Of a stretch of DNA of 64,000 nt, positions 31,949 through 41,695 are shown piece by piece. The notes under the pieces are model-generated. The model did not search any database. It saw only the letters and a list, made by a program, of their open reading frames with translations, and was not told the origin of the DNA. Every line of letters starts with the position of its first letter. The first letter of the stretch is position 1. A program made the translations under genes and the position numbers. Source of the DNA: Sphingomonas adhaesiva. Lineage in GTDB: Bacteria > Pseudomonadota > Alphaproteobacteria > Sphingomonadales > Sphingomonadaceae. Location: the NCBI RefSeq assembly GCF_036946125.1, contig NZ_JAQIJT010000002.1, positions 1,176,001-1,240,000 on the forward strand, given 5' to 3'.

Positions 31949-34003
31949 TTACCCCGAGCGCAATCTCACCACCCCGGCGTCGCGTTCGAACAGGTACAGC
32001 GCGGTGCGCGCCGCCCGCCCGCGCTCCGCGCTCAATCCCCCGTCGCGATCGATCAGCAGGCGCGCATCGTCGGTCGCCGCCGGAAGCAGCTCGCCCAGCA
32101 ATTCGGGCGTGGCGAGGCGGAACATCGCCTCCCCCGACTGGCGCGTTCCCAGCAACTCCCCCGCCCCGCGCAACCGCAGATCCTCCTCCGCCAGCCGGAA
32201 GCCGTCGTTCGTCTCGCGCATCAGCGCCAGCCGCGACCGTGCCGTCTCGCTGAGCGAGGGGCCGCGCAGCAGCAGGCAGACCGAGCGCCCGCCGCCGCGC
32301 CCCACCCGCCCGCGCAGCTGGTGAAGCTGCGCCAGCCCGAAACGGTCGGCATGTTCGATCACGATCAGCGTGGCGTTGGGGACGTCGACGCCAACCTCGA
32401 TCACCGTCGTCGCCACCAGCACGCCCAGCCCGGCGGCGGAGAAGCGCGCCATGACCGCGTCCTTCTCCGCCGGCTTCATGCGACCGTGGACCAGCCCGAC
32501 GCGGTCCCCGAACCGCGCGGCGAGCGAGGCCGCGCGCGCCTCCGCCGCCTGAAGGTCGCTCGTCTCGCTTTCCTCGACCAGCGGGCAGACCCAATAGGCC
32601 TGCCTGCCCTCCGACAGATGGCGGCCAAGCGCGTTGACGACCTCGTCGATGCGCTCCTCGGAGACGACGCGCGTCTCGATCGGCTCGCGGCCCGGGGGCA
32701 TTTCGTCGAGTCGGCTCTGGTCCATCTCGCCGTGGAGCGCGAGGGTCAGCGTGCGTGGGATCGGGGTGGCGGTCATCGCGAGCACGTGCGGCGGCGTCTT
32801 CCCCTTGTCCTGCAACAGCAGCCGCTCCGCGACGCCGAAGCGGTGCTGCTCGTCGACCACCACCAGCCCCAGGTCGCGATAGGCGACCGCCTGCTGGAAG
32901 ATGGCGTGGGTGCCCACGAGGATGTGGATCGAGCCGTCGGCGAGCCCCATCAGCGTCGCCTCGCGCGCGCGGCCCTTGTCGCGGCCCGTCAGCACCGCGA
33001 TCTCGACCGGCAGCCCGGCGAGCAGGCGGCGCAGCGTCTCGTAATGCTGGCGCGCGAGGATCTCGGTCGGGGCGAGCATCGCGCCCTGCGCCCCCGCCTC
33101 GACCGCGATCAGCAGCGCCATCGCCGCGACCAGCGTCTTGCCCGAGCCGACATCGCCCTGGAGCAGGCGGAGCATCGGCGCGCTCTGCGCCATGTCGCCC
33201 TCCAGCTCGCCGACCGTGCGCGCCTGCGCCCCGGTCATCCGGTACGGCAGCCGCAGCATGTCGCGCAGCCGGCCGTCGCCCGCCAGGGCCCGCCCGCGAC
33301 GCCGCCGGGTGTCGGCGCGGACCAGCGCAAGCGCCAGCTGGTTGGCGAACACCTCGTCATAGGCCAGCCGGGCGCGGGCGATCGCATCGGCGGGGTCGGC
33401 GTGGATGCGCGCGATCGCCTCGCGCCACGATGGCCAGTCGCGCTGCGCCTTCAGGCTGGGCTCGATCCATTCGGGTAGGTCGGGCGCGCGCGCCAGCGCC
33501 TGTTCGACCAGCCCGGCGAGGCGGCGCGAGGTCATCCCCTCGGTCAGCGGATAGATCGCCTCGCGCGCGCGGAACGTGTCGTCGTCGCCCACGATCTCCG
33601 GGTGGATGATCTGCAGGTCCTGCCCGTATTGCTCGAGCTTGCCCGAGATGCGTTTCGCCTCGCCCACGGGCAGCAGCTTCTTCACCCAGCCCGACGAGCC
33701 GCCGAAATAGACGAGGCTGACGGTATTGCCGCAGGCATCCTCCGCCTGCACCCGCGTGGGCGCGCGCGGCGAGGAAGAGGAACGGTGGTCGCGCACCGTC
33801 AGCGTGATCGCGATCGTGCGGCCGACGTCGCTTTGCATCAGCTCGTCGCGCGCGACCCGGTCGATCCAGCCCGACGGCAGGTGGAACAGGAGATCGAGGA
33901 CGCGTGCGATGCCCAGCCGGTCGAGCGGCTTTTTGAGCGCGGGGCCGACGCCTTTCAGCGCCTCCACCTCGGCGAACAACGGATTGAGGATATCGGGTCG
34001 CAT
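31949..34003 (-). CDS. recG: ATP-dependent DNA helicase RecG
   Basis: Branch-migrating helicase that rescues stalled forks; 684 residues. The N-terminal wedge/OB region (about 1-200) is followed by the motor: Walker A GDVGSGKT (about residue 283), TEILARQHYETLRRLLA, the DEQH box (VVDEQHRFGV), and the motif TATPIPRTLTLALHGEMD. Later helicase motifs are VGVDVPNATLIVIEHADRFG and QLRGRVGRGG. ATG 34003 gives the usual length. It is divergent from sdhE, next to mfd. Confidence 0.96.
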   Translation of the reverse strand: MRPDILNPLFAEVEALKGVGPALKKPLDRLGIARVLDLLFHLPSGWIDRVARDELMQSDVGRTIAITLTVRDHRSSSSPRAPTRVQAEDACGNTVSLVYFGGSSGWVKKLLPVGEAKRISGKLEQYGQDLQIIHPEIVGDDDTFRAREAIYPLTEGMTSRRLAGLVEQALARAPDLPEWIEPSLKAQRDWPSWREAIARIHADPADAIARARLAYDEVFANQLALALVRADTRRRRGRALAGDGRLRDMLRLPYRMTGAQARTVGELEGDMAQSAPMLRLLQGDVGSGKTLVAAMALLIAVEAGAQGAMLAPTEILARQHYETLRRLLAGLPVEIAVLTGRDKGRAREATLMGLADGSIHILVGTHAIFQQAVAYRDLGLVVVDEQHRFGVAERLLLQDKGKTPPHVLAMTATPIPRTLTLALHGEMDQSRLDEMPPGREPIETRVVSEERIDEVVNALGRHLSEGRQAYWVCPLVEESETSDLQAAEARAASLAARFGDRVGLVHGRMKPAEKDAVMARFSAAGLGVLVATTVIEVGVDVPNATLIVIEHADRFGLAQLHQLRGRVGRGGGRSVCLLLRGPSLSETARSRLALMRETNDGFRLAEEDLRLRGAGELLGTRQSGEAMFRLATPELLGELLPAATDDARLLIDRDGGLSAERGRAARTALYLFERDAGVVRLRSG

Positions 34004-34080
34004 GACTATGTGCCGGGGGATACCCCGACCCGACCGGCGCCGCCAGCGTCCGCCGGGCTTTTGTGCATGGGATAGCATCG

Positions 34081-34356
34081 ATGGATCACGACATTCGCCT
34101 GAAGCGCCTGCGCTTCCGCGCCTGGCACCGCGGCACGCGCGAGGCCGATCTGATGATCGGCGGCTTCTTCGACACGCACGGGACGACGTGGAGCGCGCAG
34201 CAGCTCGACTGGTTCGAGGCGCTGCTGGAGGAACAGGACGTCGATATCATGGGCTGGGCGATCGGGTCGATCCCCTGCCCGCCGCAATGGGAGGGCGAGA
34301 TGATGGACACGATGCGGCGGGTGGATTTCGTGACCGTGCTGGATACGGGGATGTGA
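34081..34356 (+). CDS. sdhE: FAD assembly factor SdhE
   Basis: A 91-residue protein that helps attach FAD covalently to succinate dehydrogenase flavoprotein. It has the defining surface RLRFRAWHRGTREADLMIGG followed by FFDTHGTTWSAQQLDWFEAL, and EEQDVDIMGWAIG. The RGTRE motif contains the residues known to matter in the E. coli and yeast (Sdh5) proteins. The start is ATG 34081; an upstream ATG at 34063 has no ribosome site. It lies between recG and mfd. Confidence 0.94.
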   Translation: MDHDIRLKRLRFRAWHRGTREADLMIGGFFDTHGTTWSAQQLDWFEALLEEQDVDIMGWAIGSIPCPPQWEGEMMDTMRRVDFVTVLDTGM

Positions 34357-34360
34357 GCTT

Positions 34361-34455
34361 CGTCATCCCCGCGGAGGCGGGGATCCAGCCACGCCGGTTT
34401 ACCGATAGAGGCGCCACGTCAGCGCATCTGGATTCCCGCCGTCGCGGGAATAACG
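34361..34455. repeat. Inverted repeat between sdhE and mfd
   Basis: Left arm 34361-34388 (CGTCATCCCCGCGGAGGCGG and then GGATCCAG) and right arm 34428-34455 (CTGGATTCCCGCCGTCGCGG and then GAATAACG) are imperfect inverted copies with a 39-base loop. This is the 'cgtcatccccgcg' family of dispersed intergenic hairpins. It sits just upstream of the mfd start. Confidence 0.75.
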
Positions 34456-34495
34456 AATGTCTGAGGCGTCCGCCTCGCCCCCACTTAGGAAATCG

Positions 34496-37400
34496 ATGCC
34501 CGACCTTTCGCTGATCCTGAAGGCCACGCGCCCCCTCACCCTGTCGGGCGTGCCCGGCGGATTCCTGCCGTCGCTGCTCGCCGATCTCGCGCGCGCCGCG
34601 GCGACGCGTGCGGTGTTCGTCGCGTCGGACGAGGCGCAGATGCGCGCGGTCGCGGCCACCGCGCCGTATTTCGCGCCGGAGCTGGAGGTGGTGCAGCTGC
34701 CCGCCTGGGACTGCCTGCCGTACGACCGCGCCTCGCCGACGTTGCGGGTGATGGCGGAGCGGATCGGGGCGCTGCATCGGTTGCAGCAGAAGCCCGCGGC
34801 GGCGCAGCTGGTCGTCACCACCGTCAACGCGCTGACGCAGCGCACGCTGACGCCGTTCCGCATCCGCCAGCTGGTCGCCGAGCTGAAACCGGGCGCGCGG
34901 CTGGGGATCGAGAAGCTGGGCGCGTTGCTCCAGGCCAACGGATACGTCCGCACCGATACCGTCCATGACGCGGGCGAATATGCGGTGCGCGGCGGGCTGG
35001 TCGACCTGTTCCCCAGCGGCGAGGAGCAGGCGCTGCGGCTCGACTTCTTCGGCGACGAGATCGAGAGCGTCCGCACCTTCGACCCGGCCGACCAGCGCAC
35101 CACGGGCCGCGTCGAGCGTTTCGTGCTGCTGCCCGCGTCCGAGGCGCTGCTCGACGAGGACAGCGTCAAGCGCTTCCGCACGCGCTACCGCGAGACGTTC
35201 GGCGCGACGGCAACGGGCGACCCGCTGTACCAGGCGGTCAGCGACGGGCGGCGGCTGGCCGGCATGGAGCATTGGCTGCCGCTGTTCGAGGAGAAGCTGG
35301 CGACGCTTTGGGACCATCTGGGCGACGATGCGATCATCGTGCGCGACAGCGGCTCGCCCGCGGCGGCGGAGGCGCGGATGGAGGCAGTCGCCGATTATTA
35401 CGAGAACCGCAAGCGCGCCGAGGCGGCCGAGCCCGGCAGCTATCGCGCGCTGCCGGCGAAGACGCTGTATCTGGACGGCGACGAATGGGCGCAGGCGGTC
35501 GCCGAATTCCCCGCGCATCTGGTGACGCCGTTCCACGAGCCGGAATCGGCGACCGTGCTCGACTTCGCAGTCGACGGCCCGCGCGATTTCGCGCCGGAGC
35601 GCGCGAACCAGGCGAACGTGTACGAGGCGGTGGTCGCGCATGTCGCGCGGTTGCAGCGCGACGGACGCAAGCCGGTGCTCGCGAGCTATTCGGCCGGCGC
35701 GCGCGAACGGCTGAAGGCGCTGCTGGAGGATCACGGGCTGACGGGTGCGCGGCTGGTGGATACGTGGCAGGAGGCGTTGGGGGCGCCGGGCGCAAGCCTC
35801 ATCGTCCTGCCGCTCGATCACGGCTTCACCGCGCCGGATGTCGCGGTGCTGACCGAGCAGGACATGCTGGGCGACCGGCTGATCCGGCGCGCGAAGCGGC
35901 GCAAGTCGGCGGACGCGTTCCTGGCGGAGCTGGCCACGCTGTCGCCCGGCGATCTGGTGGTCCATTCCGACCACGGCATCGGGCGCTATGTCGGGCTGAT
36001 GCAGGTGCCGGTGGCCAAGGCGCCGCACGATTGCGTCGCGCTGGAATATGCCGGGGGCGACAAGCTCTATATTCCGGTCGAGAATCTCGAAGTGCTCTCG
36101 CGCTACGGCTCGTCCGAAGAGGGCGCGGCGCTCGATCGGCTGGGCGGCGAGGCGTGGCAACGGCGCAAGAGCCGGATGAAGGAGCGCATCCGCGAGATCG
36201 CCGGCGAGCTGATCGCGGTCGCCGCCGAGCGCGCGCTGCGCCCGGGCGAGGTCGCGGAGCCCGACAGTGCGGGCTATCCGGCGTTCGTCGACCGCTTCCC
36301 CTATGAGGAAACCGACGATCAGGACCGCGCGATCGGCGACGTGCTGGCGGACCTGTCGGCGGGCAAGCCGATGGACCGGCTGATCGTCGGCGACGTCGGC
36401 TTCGGCAAGACCGAGGTCGCGCTGCGCGCCGCCTTCGTCGCGGCGATGGCGGGGATGCAGGTCGCGGTCGTCTGCCCCACCACGCTGCTGGCCCGCCAGC
36501 ACCACATGAACTTTTCCGCGCGGTTCGAGGGCTTCCCGATCAACGTCGGGCGGCTGTCGCGGCTGGTGCCCGCGGCGGAGGCGAAGAAGGTCAAGGAGGG
36601 GCTGGCGGACGGGTCGATCGACGTGGTCATCGGCACGCATGCGCTGCTGGCGAAGAACGTCGACTTCAAGCGGCTGGGCCTGGTCATCGTCGACGAGGAG
36701 CAGCGCTTCGGCGTGACGCACAAGGAGCGGCTCAAGACGCTGCGTGCCGACGTCCATATGCTGACGCTGACCGCGACGCCGATCCCGCGCACGCTGCAGA
36801 TGGCGATGTCGGGCCTGCGCGAGCTGTCGGTGATCCAGACGCCGCCGGTCGACCGGCTGGCGGTGCGCACCTATGTCATGCCGTGGGACCCGGTGGTGCT
36901 GCGCGAGGCGCTGCTGCGCGAGCATTATCGCGGCGGGCAGTCGTTCCTGGTCACGCCGCGGATCGCCGACCTGCCCGATATCGAGGACTATCTGCGCCGC
37001 GAGGTGCCCGAGATCCGCTACGTCGTCGCGCATGGTCAGATGGCGCCGACCGAGGTCGAGGAACGGATGAGCGCCTTCTACGACAGGAAGTTCGAGGTGC
37101 TGGTGTCGACCACGATCATCGAGAGCGGCATCGACATCCCGTCCGCCAACACGATGATCGTCAACCGCGCCGACCGCTTCGGGCTGGCGCAGCTCTATCA
37201 GCTGCGCGGGCGCGTCGGCCGGTCGAAGACGCGCGCCTATGCCTATATGGTGTCCCCGCCCGAGCGGCAGATGACCGAGGCGGCGGAGAAGCGGCTGAAG
37301 GTGCTGTCCGACCTCGACACGCTGGGCGCGGGGTTCCAGCTGGCCAGCCACGACCTGGACATTCGCGGCGCGGGCAACCTGCTGGGCGACGAACAGTCCG

Positions 37401-37945
37401 GGCATATCAAGGAGGTCGGCTACGAGCTTTACCAGTCGATGCTGGAGGAGGCGATCATGGAGGCGAAGGCCGGCGGCATCCGCGAGCGCCAGCGCGACTT
37501 CTCGCCCCAGATCAGCGTCGATGCGCCGATCCTGATCCCGGAGGATTATGTCCCCGACCTCGACCTGCGCATGGGGCTGTACCGCCGCCTGAACGAGGTG
37601 GAGGAAACCCGCGGGCTGGACGAATTCGCCGCGGAGATGATCGACCGCTTCGGCCCGCTGCCGGAGGCGACCGACAATCTGGTCAAGGTGATGGAGATCA
37701 AGCTGAACGCGCGCAAGGCCTGCGTCGCGAAGCTGGACGTGGGGCCGAAGGGCGCGCTGGTGACGTTCCACGACGACACGCCGCCCAATATCGCGGGGCT
37801 GCTCGCCTATGTCGACAAATTGGGCGGGATCGCGAAGCTGCGCCCGGACTCGAAGCTGGCGCTGACGCGGGCGTGGGGCGATCCCAAGGCGCGGTTGCAC
37901 GGCGCGCTGCAATTGTCGAAGGGGCTGGCGAAGGCGGCGGGGTAG
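34496..37945 (+). CDS. mfd: Transcription-repair coupling factor Mfd
   Basis: Removes RNA polymerase stalled at DNA damage and recruits UvrA; 1149 residues. The UvrB-like N-terminal modules include QLPAWDCLPYDRASPT. The polymerase-binding domain has LSPGDLVVHSDHGIGRYVGL and EYAGGDKLYIPVENL. The RecG-like motor has GDVGFGKTEVALRAAFVAAM (about residue 632), IVDEEQRFGV, LTATPIPRTLQMAMSG and LRGRVGRSKTRAYAY. A C-terminal TRCF domain follows. ATG 34496 has AGGA five bases upstream; the ATG 39 bases earlier lies in repeat sequence. Confidence 0.97.
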   Translation: MPDLSLILKATRPLTLSGVPGGFLPSLLADLARAAATRAVFVASDEAQMRAVAATAPYFAPELEVVQLPAWDCLPYDRASPTLRVMAERIGALHRLQQKPAAAQLVVTTVNALTQRTLTPFRIRQLVAELKPGARLGIEKLGALLQANGYVRTDTVHDAGEYAVRGGLVDLFPSGEEQALRLDFFGDEIESVRTFDPADQRTTGRVERFVLLPASEALLDEDSVKRFRTRYRETFGATATGDPLYQAVSDGRRLAGMEHWLPLFEEKLATLWDHLGDDAIIVRDSGSPAAAEARMEAVADYYENRKRAEAAEPGSYRALPAKTLYLDGDEWAQAVAEFPAHLVTPFHEPESATVLDFAVDGPRDFAPERANQANVYEAVVAHVARLQRDGRKPVLASYSAGARERLKALLEDHGLTGARLVDTWQEALGAPGASLIVLPLDHGFTAPDVAVLTEQDMLGDRLIRRAKRRKSADAFLAELATLSPGDLVVHSDHGIGRYVGLMQVPVAKAPHDCVALEYAGGDKLYIPVENLEVLSRYGSSEEGAALDRLGGEAWQRRKSRMKERIREIAGELIAVAAERALRPGEVAEPDSAGYPAFVDRFPYEETDDQDRAIGDVLADLSAGKPMDRLIVGDVGFGKTEVALRAAFVAAMAGMQVAVVCPTTLLARQHHMNFSARFEGFPINVGRLSRLVPAAEAKKVKEGLADGSIDVVIGTHALLAKNVDFKRLGLVIVDEEQRFGVTHKERLKTLRADVHMLTLTATPIPRTLQMAMSGLRELSVIQTPPVDRLAVRTYVMPWDPVVLREALLREHYRGGQSFLVTPRIADLPDIEDYLRREVPEIRYVVAHGQMAPTEVEERMSAFYDRKFEVLVSTTIIESGIDIPSANTMIVNRADRFGLAQLYQLRGRVGRSKTRAYAYMVSPPERQMTEAAEKRLKVLSDLDTLGAGFQLASHDLDIRGAGNLLGDEQSGHIKEVGYELYQSMLEEAIMEAKAGGIRERQRDFSPQISVDAPILIPEDYVPDLDLRMGLYRRLNEVEETRGLDEFAAEMIDRFGPLPEATDNLVKVMEIKLNARKACVAKLDVGPKGALVTFHDDTPPNIAGLLAYVDKLGGIAKLRPDSKLALTRAWGDPKARLHGALQLSKGLAKAAG

Positions 37946-37966
37946 CGGCCGTTGCCGCGTAGTCTT

Positions 37967-38081
37967 CGTCACCCCGGCCTTGTGCCGGGGTCCAGGGTTC
38001 CACTCACCCAACGATAGCCCACTCACTCGACGATAGCAGGGTGTGCGGAACCCTGGATGCCGGAACAAGTCCGGCATGACG
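37967..38081. repeat. Inverted repeat after mfd, with a 19-base direct duplication
   Basis: Left arm 37967-38001 (CGTCACCCCGGCCTTGTGCC onward to CCAGGGTTCC) pairs with 38047-38081 (GGAACCCTGGATGCCGGAAC onward to GGCATGACG). The loop carries two near-identical units with a 19-base period, CACTCACCCAACGATAGC and CACTCACTCGACGATAGC. It lies between convergent genes and could act as a bidirectional stop. Confidence 0.75.
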
Positions 38082-38093
38082 TAGAAGGCCCGC

Positions 38094-38507
38094 TCAGCTG
38101 CTGTGGTCGGAGATGATCCGCCAGCCGTCCTTGCGGCGTTCGAACAGCAGCGAGGTCATGCCCGACTGCGGCTTGCCGTCCGGAGGCGTCAGCGTCCAGC
38201 GCGCGACGAACAGCATGTGGACCGCGCTCAGCGTGCGCCAGGCGACCGGCTCGAACGTCAGCTTGCCGCGCGTGTTGCCGCCGCCCGCAAAGCTCCTGGC
38301 ATAGCGCGCCGCGATCGCCTCCTTCCCGCGGACCACGCCGTCGCGGCCGACGAAGATCGCGTCGGGCGCATAGACCGCGACGAAGCGCGCCAGATCGCCG
38401 CTGTCCCATCCGGCCGCGCTGTCCTTCATCGCCGCCTCGATGGCGGCGGTGGGCGACGGGGCCGGGGCGACGACGGCGGCGGCGGCGGCGGCCAGCAGGT
38501 GGATCAT
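38094..38507 (-). CDS. NTF2-like / SnoaL-type exported protein
   Basis: A 137-residue protein with an N-terminal Ala-rich hydrophobic signal (MIHLLAAAAAAVVAPAPSP) and an NTF2-like domain: DSGDLARFVAVYAPDAIFVG, RDGVVRGKEAIAARYARSF, VARWTLTPPDGKPQSG and LLFERRKDGWRIISDHSS. DUF4440/SnoaL-like members bind or modify small molecules, but the ligand is unknown here. Its start overlaps the stop of the EAL protein gene by ATGA, suggesting coupled expression. Confidence 0.85.
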   Translation of the reverse strand: MIHLLAAAAAAVVAPAPSPTAAIEAAMKDSAAGWDSGDLARFVAVYAPDAIFVGRDGVVRGKEAIAARYARSFAGGGNTRGKLTFEPVAWRTLSAVHMLFVARWTLTPPDGKPQSGMTSLLFERRKDGWRIISDHSS

Positions 38508-39778
38508 GCACGTCCCTCCTCGATCAGCGCGATCAGCCCCGCATCGTCGAGCGGCCCCGCGCACAGGAACCCCTGGTAATAGGTCGCCCCGCGCGCCGCC
38601 AGCAGCTCGCGCTGCGACGCATCCTCGACCCCCTCGACGATCGTGTCCAGCGACAGGCCCGCGGCGATCGCGAGCACCCCCTCCACCACCACGCGCTCGC
38701 GCGTGTCGCCGGTGATCGCCAGCGTCAGGCTGCGGTCGATCTTGAGATAGTCGAGCGGCAGCCGCGTCAGATAGGCGAGGTTGGAATAGCCGGTCCCGAA
38801 ATCGTCCAGCGCCACGCGGACCCCGGCGTCGCGCAGCGCCTCCAGCGTCGCGGCGGCGGCACCGAGATCGTGGATCACCCCGCTCTCGGTCACTTCCGCC
38901 GTCACCCGCGCGGGTGCGATGCCGCTGGCAGCGATGCGCGCGAGAAAGCGCGGCACGAAGTCCTCGCGCGCGATATCGGCGGCGGTGACGTTCAGCGCGA
39001 CGCGCAGATGCGCCAGGGTCGCCGGCCATGCCGCCGCGCGCGCCAGCGCCAGCGCCTGGACGTGGTCGGACAGCGCGACGCCCAGATCGGCCCGCTCCGC
39101 CGCGGCGAGCAGCGTCGCCGCCCCCAGGCCGCCCAGCCGGGGATGCCGCCAGCGCGCCAGCGCCTCCACCCCCGTGATCGCGCCGTCGCGCAGCGATACC
39201 TGCGGCTGGAACAGCACGTCGATCTCGCCGCGCCCGATCGCGCGGTGCAGGTCCGCGGCGAGCGCGGCGAGCGGCACCCCCTCGCCCACGCCCGCGACGC
39301 GCGTGGTGGCCCCGTCGCTGGCGCGCGCGCGGGCGAGCGCATCGGCGGCCCGCCGCAGGAGGTGGTCGGCAGGCTCCCCTTCCGCGATCCGCGCGACGCC
39401 GATCCGCGCGCCGACATGGATGGTCGCGGCACCGATCGAGAACGGATCGGCCAGCGCGCGCTCGACCGCCCCCACCGCCGCGTCGCCGCACGCCGCGTTG
39501 CCGACGACCGCCAGCGTGAAGGTCGCGCCGTCGCGTTCGGTCGAGACGTGAAACGGCGACACGGCGCCCGCGATCCGGTCCGTGATCGCCTGCATCAATC
39601 GATTGCCGGCGGCGCGGCCGTAGGCGGCGTTGACGATCTCGAAGCTGGTCGGGGCGGCGACGATCGCGGTCACGCCCTCGCCCGCATGGCCATCGATGAA
39701 ACGCAGCTGATCGTCGCCCACCGCCTGCTCGCTGCGGCGGCGACCGTCCCGGCCTCCGGATGAACTGTCACGCTTCAT
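38504..39778 (-). CDS. EAL-domain cyclic-di-GMP phosphodiesterase with degenerate GGDEF
   Basis: A 424-residue soluble protein. Residues about 30-170 resemble a GGDEF domain, but the GGDEF site is lost (STERDGATFTLAV). The EAL domain from about residue 180 is intact: GVEALARW, LNVTA, EVTESGVI, LDDFGTGYSNLAYL, LDYLKIDRS, VEGVED and YYQGFLCAGPL. It should therefore hydrolyse c-di-GMP, with the GGDEF relic perhaps regulatory. There is no membrane segment. It is divergent from moaA and coupled to the NTF2-like gene. Confidence 0.92.
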   Translation of the reverse strand: MKRDSSSGGRDGRRRSEQAVGDDQLRFIDGHAGEGVTAIVAAPTSFEIVNAAYGRAAGNRLMQAITDRIAGAVSPFHVSTERDGATFTLAVVGNAACGDAAVGAVERALADPFSIGAATIHVGARIGVARIAEGEPADHLLRRAADALARARASDGATTRVAGVGEGVPLAALAADLHRAIGRGEIDVLFQPQVSLRDGAITGVEALARWRHPRLGGLGAATLLAAAERADLGVALSDHVQALALARAAAWPATLAHLRVALNVTAADIAREDFVPRFLARIAASGIAPARVTAEVTESGVIHDLGAAAATLEALRDAGVRVALDDFGTGYSNLAYLTRLPLDYLKIDRSLTLAITGDTRERVVVEGVLAIAAGLSLDTIVEGVEDASQRELLAARGATYYQGFLCAGPLDDAGLIALIEEGRA

Positions 39779-39867
39779 TGCTACGGCCCCTAGGGGCGGC
39801 GATGCGCGCGGGCAATCGGCTCTTGCCGCGCGTTGAACGACGGCCTAGCTCCTGCGTTGTGCAGGGG

Positions 39868-40875
39868 ATGACCGAAAACAGGACGGTTCGCCCGTTGATC
39901 GATGGCTTCGGCCGCACCATCCGCTACCTGCGCGTATCGGTGACGGACCGCTGCGACCTGCGCTGCCGTTACTGCATGGCGGAGCATATGACCTTCCTCC
40001 CGCGCGACAGGATCGCCACCCTGGAGGAACTGGCGGTCATCACCGAACGCTTTATCGCGCGCGGCGTGCGAAAGGTGCGACTGTCGGGCGGCGAGCCGCT
40101 GGTACGGCGCGACGTGATGATGCTGGCGCAGCGGATCGGGCGGCACGTGGGCGGCGCGCTCGACGAGCTGACGATGACGACCAACGGCACGCGGCTGCGG
40201 CAATATGCGCCCGAGCTGGCGGCGGCGGGCATCCGCCGGCTGAACGTCAGCATGGACACGCGCGATCCGGCGCGCTTCCGCTTCGTCACCCGCCACGGCG
40301 ACGTCGCGCAGGTGCTGGACGGGATCGCCGCCGCACGCGACGCGGGGCTGGCGGTCAAGATCAACATGGTCGCGCTGAAGGGCATCAACGACGACGAGAT
40401 CGCGTCCATGCTCGACTGGTGCATCGCCGAGGGGCACGACCTGACCCTGATCGAGACGATGCCGCTGGGTGCGATCGACGAGGATCGTACCGACCGCTTC
40501 CTGCCGCTGACCGCGGTGAAGGAGATGCTGGACGAACGGTTCGTGCTGGAGCGGGAGGAAAAGGGCACCGGCGGGCCGGCGCGCTACTGGCGCGTCAACG
40601 GCGGAACGACCCGGCTGGGGCTGATCTCGCCGCTGACCGCGAATTTCTGCGACGGGTGCAACCGGGTGCGACTGACGACCGAGGGGCGGCTGTACACCTG
40701 CCTGGGGCATGACGATCAGCGCGACCTGCGGCAGGCGCTGCGCGACGGCGGCGTGGACGCGCTCGACGCCGCGATCGAGGATGCGCTGCGCACCAAGCCG
40801 CGCCGGCACGACTTCCGGATCGAGCGCGACGCCGCGCCGGCGGTGGCGCGCCACATGAGCGTCACCGGCGGGTGA
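39868..40875 (+). CDS. moaA: GTP 3',8-cyclase MoaA
   Basis: Radical-SAM enzyme starting molybdenum cofactor synthesis; 335 residues. The first cluster motif DRCDLRCRYCM gives Cys29, Cys33 and Cys36. The second cluster is in NFCDGCNRVRLTTEG and LYTCLG. The SGGEPLVRRD SAM motif and the C-terminal Gly-Gly (MSVTGG), needed for catalysis, are present. I chose ATG 39868 because the next upstream candidates add residues with no homology. nadK follows 10 bases later. Confidence 0.96.
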   Translation: MTENRTVRPLIDGFGRTIRYLRVSVTDRCDLRCRYCMAEHMTFLPRDRIATLEELAVITERFIARGVRKVRLSGGEPLVRRDVMMLAQRIGRHVGGALDELTMTTNGTRLRQYAPELAAAGIRRLNVSMDTRDPARFRFVTRHGDVAQVLDGIAAARDAGLAVKINMVALKGINDDEIASMLDWCIAEGHDLTLIETMPLGAIDEDRTDRFLPLTAVKEMLDERFVLEREEKGTGGPARYWRVNGGTTRLGLISPLTANFCDGCNRVRLTTEGRLYTCLGHDDQRDLRQALRDGGVDALDAAIEDALRTKPRRHDFRIERDAAPAVARHMSVTGG

Positions 40876-40885
40876 GCGGGCGCGG

Positions 40886-41665
40886 ATGACCAGATATCCG
40901 CGGCGGGCGCTCGTCGCCTCGCCCACCCCGCCTGCCCAGGCCGCGCGCGCCGAACTGGCCGACGCCTACGACTGGACGACGCTGGACGATGCCGATCTGG
41001 TGATCGCGCTGGGCGGCGACGGCTTCATGCTCCAGACGCTGCACACGCTGCTGGAGCGGCGGCGGGCGCCGGTGCCGGTCTTCGGGATGAACCTGGGCAC
41101 CGTCGGCTTCATGATGAACGAATGGCGCCAGCACGACCTCGACGGGCGGCTGGAACGCGCCAAGGCGTTCCAGGTGACGCCGCTGCTGGCGACGGTGACG
41201 GGGGTGGACGGCCGGCTGCATACGATGCCCGCCATCAACGAGGTGTCGCTGCTCCGCGAAACGCGCCAGACCGCGAAGGTCGAGGTGAAGGTCAACGACC
41301 GCATCGTGCTGGAGGAGCTGTCGTGCGACGGCATCCTGGTGGCGACGCCGGCGGGATCGACCGCGTACAATCTGTCCGCCCACGGCCCCATCCTGCCGCT
41401 GGGGTCGCAGATGCTGGCGCTGACCGCGATCAGCGCGTTCCGCCCGCGGCGCTGGCGCGGCGCGATCCTGCCCGACAAGGCGCGGGTGTCGCTGCGCGTG
41501 CTCGACGCCGGCAAGCGCCCGGTATCGGCGGTGGCGGACCAGCGCGAGATTCGCGACGTGGCGCAGGTCGACATCGCGATGGACCGTGCGCGCGAGCTGA
41601 CGCTGCTGTTCGATCCCGAGCATGCGCTCGACGACCGGATCACGATGGAGCAGTTCGTCGCCTGA
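40886..41665 (+). CDS. nadK: NAD kinase
   Basis: Phosphorylates NAD to NADP using ATP; 259 residues, the shorter alphaproteobacterial form. The catalytic GGDG lies in VIALGGDGFMLQTLH. The NAD-binding region has FGMNLGTVGFMMNEW, INEVSLLRETRQTAK and CDGILVATPAGSTAYNLSA, with HGPILPLGS. The start at 40886 (MTRYPRRALVASPTPPAQ) gives a short N-terminus. It probably shares a transcript with moaA. Confidence 0.96.
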   Translation: MTRYPRRALVASPTPPAQAARAELADAYDWTTLDDADLVIALGGDGFMLQTLHTLLERRRAPVPVFGMNLGTVGFMMNEWRQHDLDGRLERAKAFQVTPLLATVTGVDGRLHTMPAINEVSLLRETRQTAKVEVKVNDRIVLEELSCDGILVATPAGSTAYNLSAHGPILPLGSQMLALTAISAFRPRRWRGAILPDKARVSLRVLDAGKRPVSAVADQREIRDVAQVDIAMDRARELTLLFDPEHALDDRITMEQFVA

Positions 41666-41695
41666 GCGGCGGCGGGGGGACATGCTCCCGACGAT

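Noticed and set aside
34457..34495. Upstream ATG as the mfd start
   Set aside because: It follows directly on the right arm of an inverted repeat and has no ribosome site; ATG 34496 has AGGA at a good distance and starts at the conserved region.
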